Shown here in pieces: positions 6,587-9,295 of a stretch of DNA of 9,295 nucleotides (position 1 is its first letter; every line of letters begins with the position of its first letter). The stretch is from Candidatus Cloacimonadota bacterium. Its GTDB lineage: Bacteria > Muiribacteriota > UBA6191 > JACPRK01. Both the position numbers and the translations under genes were made by a program. The stretch is taken from contig JAJFLN010000053.1 of the NCBI GenBank assembly GCA_021772705.1, forward strand, positions 1-9,295, in the 5' to 3' direction. The notes under the pieces were generated by a model. It was not told where the DNA came from. It searched no databases and saw nothing but the letters and a program-made list of their open reading frames with translations.

Positions 6587-6640
6587 TTGGGTCGATCCGG
6601 CCCGCCAGCGATGGGCGCTGGCAACTGCGGATCGAACCAG
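6587..6640 (+). other. Long two-tier hairpin in the topA leader
   Basis: Perfect 8-bp outer stem tcgatccg (6592-6599) with cggatcga (6628-6635), and inside it a perfect 7-bp stem gccagcg (6604-6610) with cgctggc (6616-6622) and loop atggg. An internal loop (gccc on one side, aactg on the other) joins them. After one mismatch, four more pairs (one G-U) extend the base to 6587-6590 with 6637-6640. No U-tract follows on either strand, so it is not an intrinsic terminator. It may be an mRNA stability or processing site, a leader that senses something, or a palindromic repeat. Its distance of 33 nt from the topA start leaves the ribosome site free. Confidence 0.65.
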
Positions 6641-6673
6641 CAAACGAACGGGTGTATCCGAGAGAGAGGTTCC

Positions 6674-8944
6674 GTGGCTAACAGAGTTGTCATAGTCGAG
6701 TCCCCCACAAAGGCTCGAACCCTGAAGAAGCTTCTCGGGCGCGAATACCAGGTTCTCGCATCGGTGGGGCATATCATTGACCTGCCGAAGAACAGCCTAG
6801 GCGTCGACGTCGACAAAGGCTTCGTCCCTGAATACGGCCCGATCGACGGCAAGGAGAAGGTGATCGACGATCTCAAGGAGGCGGCCTCCAATGCCGAGCA
6901 GGTCTTGCTCGCCACTGACCCTGACCGGGAAGGGGAGGCCATCAGCTGGCACATCTGCAACCTTCTGAATCTGGATACCGAAAGCCCGAGGCGGGTCCTG
7001 ATCCCCGAGTTCACCAGCAGTGTGGTCAAGAGCGCCGTGGCCAATCCGGTGACTCTGGACATGGACAAGGTGAACTCCCAGCAGGCTCGAAGAATCCTCG
7101 ACCGGCTGGTGGGCTACAAGATCAGCCCCCTGCTCTGGGATCGTCTGCAGAAGGGTCTTTCGGCCGGAAGAGTCCAGTCCGTCGCCCTGAAGCTCATCTG
7201 CGATCGGGACAAGGAGATCCAGGCGTTCAAGGCAGAGGAGTACTGGACCCTGGAGATCGACCTGGCAAAGGCCGACGATGAGAAGCTGACGCTCAAGGCG
7301 GAGTTGAAGAAGAAGAACGGGAAAGAGTTGAAGGTCCAGGACCAGAAGACGATGGATTCCGTCGTGGCAGAGATCGGAGGACTTCCGTTCCAGGTGGCCT
7401 CCGTGGACAAGTCCCAGAAGAGCCAGAAGCCAAACGCACCCTTCATCACCAGCACCTTGCAGCAGGCAGCCTCACAGCTCTTCAACTTCCAGTCGAAGCG
7501 GACCATGCGGGTGGCGCAGCAGCTCTACGAAGGAATCGATATCGGCGAGCGAGGTACCCAGGGACTGATCACCTACATGAGAACGGACTCCGTTCGAGTC
7601 AGCCCTCAGGCCCAGGAAGACATCCGCAAGGTCCTGAGCGATCGCTACGACGCGAGCTATTTGCCCGACAAGCCTCCCCAGTACAAGGGCCGGGGTAAGG
7701 TGCAGGATGCTCACGAGGCGATCCGGCCCGCCGATGTCACCCTCGCTCCGGAAGAGGCAAAGGAGTTTCTGAGTGCTGAGCAGTACAAGCTTTACAGCCT
7801 GATCTGGGTCCGGTTCGCCGCGAGCCAGATGAAGCCTGCGGTCTATCACAACACTCGGATCGACGTGAGCGCCGGCGATTACACTTTCCGCTCCAACGGT
7901 CGTCAGGAGATCTTCCCCGGGTTCCTTCGGGTGCAGCGGGACCTGAAAGTCGGAGCCAAGAAGGCCGCCGAGAATGACCTGCCGCCCCTGGAGAAGGGTG
8001 ACGACATGAAGTTGCTCGATCAGCATCCGGAGCAGCACTTCACCCAGCCGCCGCCCTACTTCACTGAGGCCGCCCTGGTGAAGACTCTTGAAGAGAACGG
8101 CATCGGTCGGCCCAGTACGTACGCCACCATCATCTCGACCCTGATCGACCGGAAGTACGTGGACCGGGTGGAGAAGAACTTCAGGTCCACCGAGCTGGGG
8201 ACTCTGGTGGATGAGCTTCTGGAGAGCAACTTCGACGGCATCGTGAACGTCAAGTTCACCGCCGGCATGGAGGAGCAGCTCGACGAGGTGGAGAAGGGCA
8301 AGCACGAGTGGCAAAAGGTGCTCGGCGACTTCTATGGCGACTTCAAGACCATGCTGGAGAAGGCGCACGAGACGATGCGCAACATCCGGAAGGAAGTGGA
8401 AGAGACCGACGTCCTCTGCGACAAGTGCGAACAGCACAAGATGATCATTCGCCGGGGCCGGTACGGGAAGTTCATGGCCTGCCCGGGTTACCCCAAGTGC
8501 AAGAACACGAAGCAGTTGAAGGAGGATGGTTCAGCCCAGGCCGCCGAGCCGGAGCTTCTGGACGAGACCTGCGACAAGTGTCAGAAGCAGATGCAGCTCA
8601 AGAAGGGCCGCTTCGGCATGTTCAAGGCCTGCAGCAACTACCCTGACTGCAAGTTCACCCGCCCCGTGACACTCGGAATCACCTGCCCTGAAGAGGAGTG
8701 CAAGGGTGGCGAACTGGTGGCGCGAAACTCGAAGCGAGGCAAGACCTTCTATGGCTGCACCCGCTATCCGGAGTGCAAGTTCACCAGCTGGGTCAAGCCC
8801 GTGGGAGAAGACTGCCCCGACTGTGGCAAGTATATGGTCGAGAAGCGTACCCGCAAGGGCCTGGAAGCGGTGATCTGTTCCAGCAAGGAGTGCGGCTACG
8901 CTCGCAAGGTTGAAGCCGAAGGAGAGGCTGGAGCCGAGGAATAA
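6674..8944 (+). CDS. topA: DNA topoisomerase I (type IA)
   Basis: TopA relaxes negative supercoils by breaking one strand through a 5'-phosphotyrosine link and passing the other. The TOPRIM domain is at the N-terminus: catalytic Glu9 in VIVESPTKA, and the DxDxE motif in ATDPDREGEAISW (80-92). The active tyrosine is Tyr301 in GLITYMRTDSVRVS, followed by HEAIRP (347-352) and the GIGRPSTYATII segment (476-487). The C-terminus carries four four-cysteine zinc-ribbon (topo C) motifs: Cys582/585/603/609, 633/636/653/659, 671/676/695/701 and 714/717/735/740. The third has four residues between its first two cysteines and the rest have two. The 756 residues are typical for a TopA with this tail. GTG at 6674 was chosen because gagagagagg precedes it at about 5 nt and the protein then begins MANRVVIVESPTKA as the family does. 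It lies 101 bp after dprA, probably in the same transcript. Confidence 0.97.
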   Translation: MANRVVIVESPTKARTLKKLLGREYQVLASVGHIIDLPKNSLGVDVDKGFVPEYGPIDGKEKVIDDLKEAASNAEQVLLATDPDREGEAISWHICNLLNLDTESPRRVLIPEFTSSVVKSAVANPVTLDMDKVNSQQARRILDRLVGYKISPLLWDRLQKGLSAGRVQSVALKLICDRDKEIQAFKAEEYWTLEIDLAKADDEKLTLKAELKKKNGKELKVQDQKTMDSVVAEIGGLPFQVASVDKSQKSQKPNAPFITSTLQQAASQLFNFQSKRTMRVAQQLYEGIDIGERGTQGLITYMRTDSVRVSPQAQEDIRKVLSDRYDASYLPDKPPQYKGRGKVQDAHEAIRPADVTLAPEEAKEFLSAEQYKLYSLIWVRFAASQMKPAVYHNTRIDVSAGDYTFRSNGRQEIFPGFLRVQRDLKVGAKKAAENDLPPLEKGDDMKLLDQHPEQHFTQPPPYFTEAALVKTLEENGIGRPSTYATIISTLIDRKYVDRVEKNFRSTELGTLVDELLESNFDGIVNVKFTAGMEEQLDEVEKGKHEWQKVLGDFYGDFKTMLEKAHETMRNIRKEVEETDVLCDKCEQHKMIIRRGRYGKFMACPGYPKCKNTKQLKEDGSAQAAEPELLDETCDKCQKQMQLKKGRFGMFKACSNYPDCKFTRPVTLGITCPEEECKGGELVARNSKRGKTFYGCTRYPECKFTSWVKPVGEDCPDCGKYMVEKRTRKGLEAVICSSKECGYARKVEAEGEAGAEE

Positions 8945-9144
8945 TCCCATAAAGGGCGACTCGTCTCGCCGGACAAGTTGAATTCAGAAGGGCCGTCAGC
9001 TCCTGCGGGACTGGCGGCTCCGCTGTTCCGGGAAGGCGCCGGCTGACGGCTCCGGCTGACGGCGCCTGAAGGGCTCTGATCCTCCTGGCCCTACGTCGTG
9101 ACGGGTGCGGCTTTCTCGTGATCTTGCGCGGCACAATCTTCTAT
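8945..9144. other. Non-coding stretch after topA
   Basis: No gene is supported here. A short hairpin, ggcga (8955-8959) with tcgcc (8966-8970), lies just after the stop codon. No T-run follows it, so an intrinsic terminator for topA is not evident. The stretch 8992-9066 holds the repeat structure listed separately; 9067-9144 shows nothing notable. Confidence 0.6.
8992..9066. repeat. 13-bp tandem repeat with an upstream inverted partner
   Basis: The 12-mer ccggctgacggc occurs at 9039-9050 and 9052-9063, giving a 13-bp tandem period. Its core gctgacggc is the exact reverse complement of gccgtcagc at 8992-9000, so either copy can pair with it across a 41 or 54 nt loop. The self-palindromic ggcgcc flanks the pair of direct repeats at 9035-9040 and 9061-9066. 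The transcript end of topA could adopt either of two alternative stems. No function is known. Confidence 0.7.
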
Positions 9145-9195
9145 CCGTTCACCCCACTATGGATGCCCGCATCCAGGACGACTGAATGGCCGGGT
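9145..9195 (-). repeat. Solitary inverted copy of the 51-bp palindromic element
   Basis: The reverse complement matches 139-189 at 50 of 51 positions; the single difference is T for C near the end. Similarity stops sharply on both sides, and the 9-bp linker of the left array is absent. This fixes the element's boundaries. The central dyad tggatgc-cc-gcatcca is at 9160-9175. Opposite orientation to the left array means the five genes lie between inverted copies. Confidence 0.95.
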
Positions 9196-9238
9196 CCTAA
9201 GCCCATACCCATGAATTAGTGGAAGGAATGTCTGAAAA

Positions 9239-9284
9239 CGAGGGCTCTGCCCTCGAACTCCCGCCAGGGGCCATTGGCCCCTGG
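9239..9284. repeat. Double-hairpin intergenic element
   Basis: Two perfect, tight hairpins lie 9 nt apart. The first has a 7-bp stem, cgagggc (9239-9245) with gccctcg (9249-9255), and loop tct. The second has a 9-bp stem, ccaggggcc (9264-9272) with ggcccctgg (9276-9284), and loop att. The spaced pattern gggctctgccc, cccgccagggg, ctggacccc resembles, from memory, dispersed double-palindrome repeats seen between genes in several GC-rich bacteria. No T-run is visible before the window ends, so a terminator for a gene on either side cannot be claimed. Confidence 0.75.
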
Positions 9285-9295
9285 ACCCCGATGAA

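Noticed and set aside
6587..6640. Intrinsic terminator between dprA and topA
   Set aside because: The stem is strong but no T-run follows it on either strand.
7472..8437. 321-codon minus-strand open frame opposite topA
   Set aside because: topA is certain from its motifs, and the antisense product resembles no known protein.
1..9195. Composite transposon bounded by inverted repeats
   Set aside because: The enclosed genes are core housekeeping genes, no transposase or integrase is present, and the ends are unequal (three copies against one). Two members of a dispersed repeat family explain the layout.
9228..9295. Possible start of a gene at the right edge (MSENEGSALELPPGAIGPW)
   Set aside because: The frame runs straight through two perfect hairpins of a repeat-like element, and the purine-rich sequence lies too close to the ATG to be a good ribosome site.
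9145..9295. Integron attC site or phage attachment site
   Set aside because: No integron core-site pair, integrase or tRNA gene is present nearby.

Overview
This 9.3-kb, GC-rich bacterial window holds five protein genes in two divergent blocks, bounded on both sides by non-coding DNA with repeats and palindromes. GTG and TTG starts are common. Nothing in it fixes the taxon. The housekeeping set (PRPP synthetase, DprA, topoisomerase I) and a two-pass sensor protein suggest a free-living bacterium, and the long HEAT-repeat protein would suit a deltaproteobacterial or little-studied lineage. That is inference only.

Left block, minus strand: a divergent region near 2977-3100 leads into prs (PRPP synthetase), then after 113 bp a membrane histidine-kinase-like protein. 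The kinase-like protein keeps its phospho-acceptor histidine but has lost the acidic residue after it and both glycine-rich ATP-lid motifs, so it looks like a degenerate or pseudo-kinase. A hairpin over its stop codon may be a weak terminator. A stop-free 62-codon stretch continues in the same frame beyond that stop.

Right block, plus strand: a strong sigma70-type promoter (TTGACA, 17 bp, TATCAT, with an extended -10 TG) has a run of eight G in its spacer and a 5-5-5 dyad touching its -35 box. It drives a 780-residue HEAT-repeat protein whose likely TTG start lies about 16 nt below the predicted transcription start. dprA follows with an 8-bp overlap and its own strong ribosome binding site, and then topA after a 101-bp gap that contains a long two-tier hairpin. 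The HEAT protein, DprA and TopA are probably co-transcribed. DprA binds single-stranded DNA and loads RecA, and TopA relaxes negative supercoils, so a DNA-linked scaffold role for the HEAT protein is a reasonable guess but unproven.

Flanks: positions 1-189 carry a 51-bp element three times in tandem, joined by 9-bp linkers. One solitary inverted copy lies at 9145-9195 and matches the third left copy at 50 of 51 positions. It can fold into a hairpin whose differences between copies are mostly kept as G-U pairs. The right end also carries a 13-bp tandem repeat with an inverted partner and a separate double hairpin. No RNA gene, CRISPR array, transposase or phage gene was seen.
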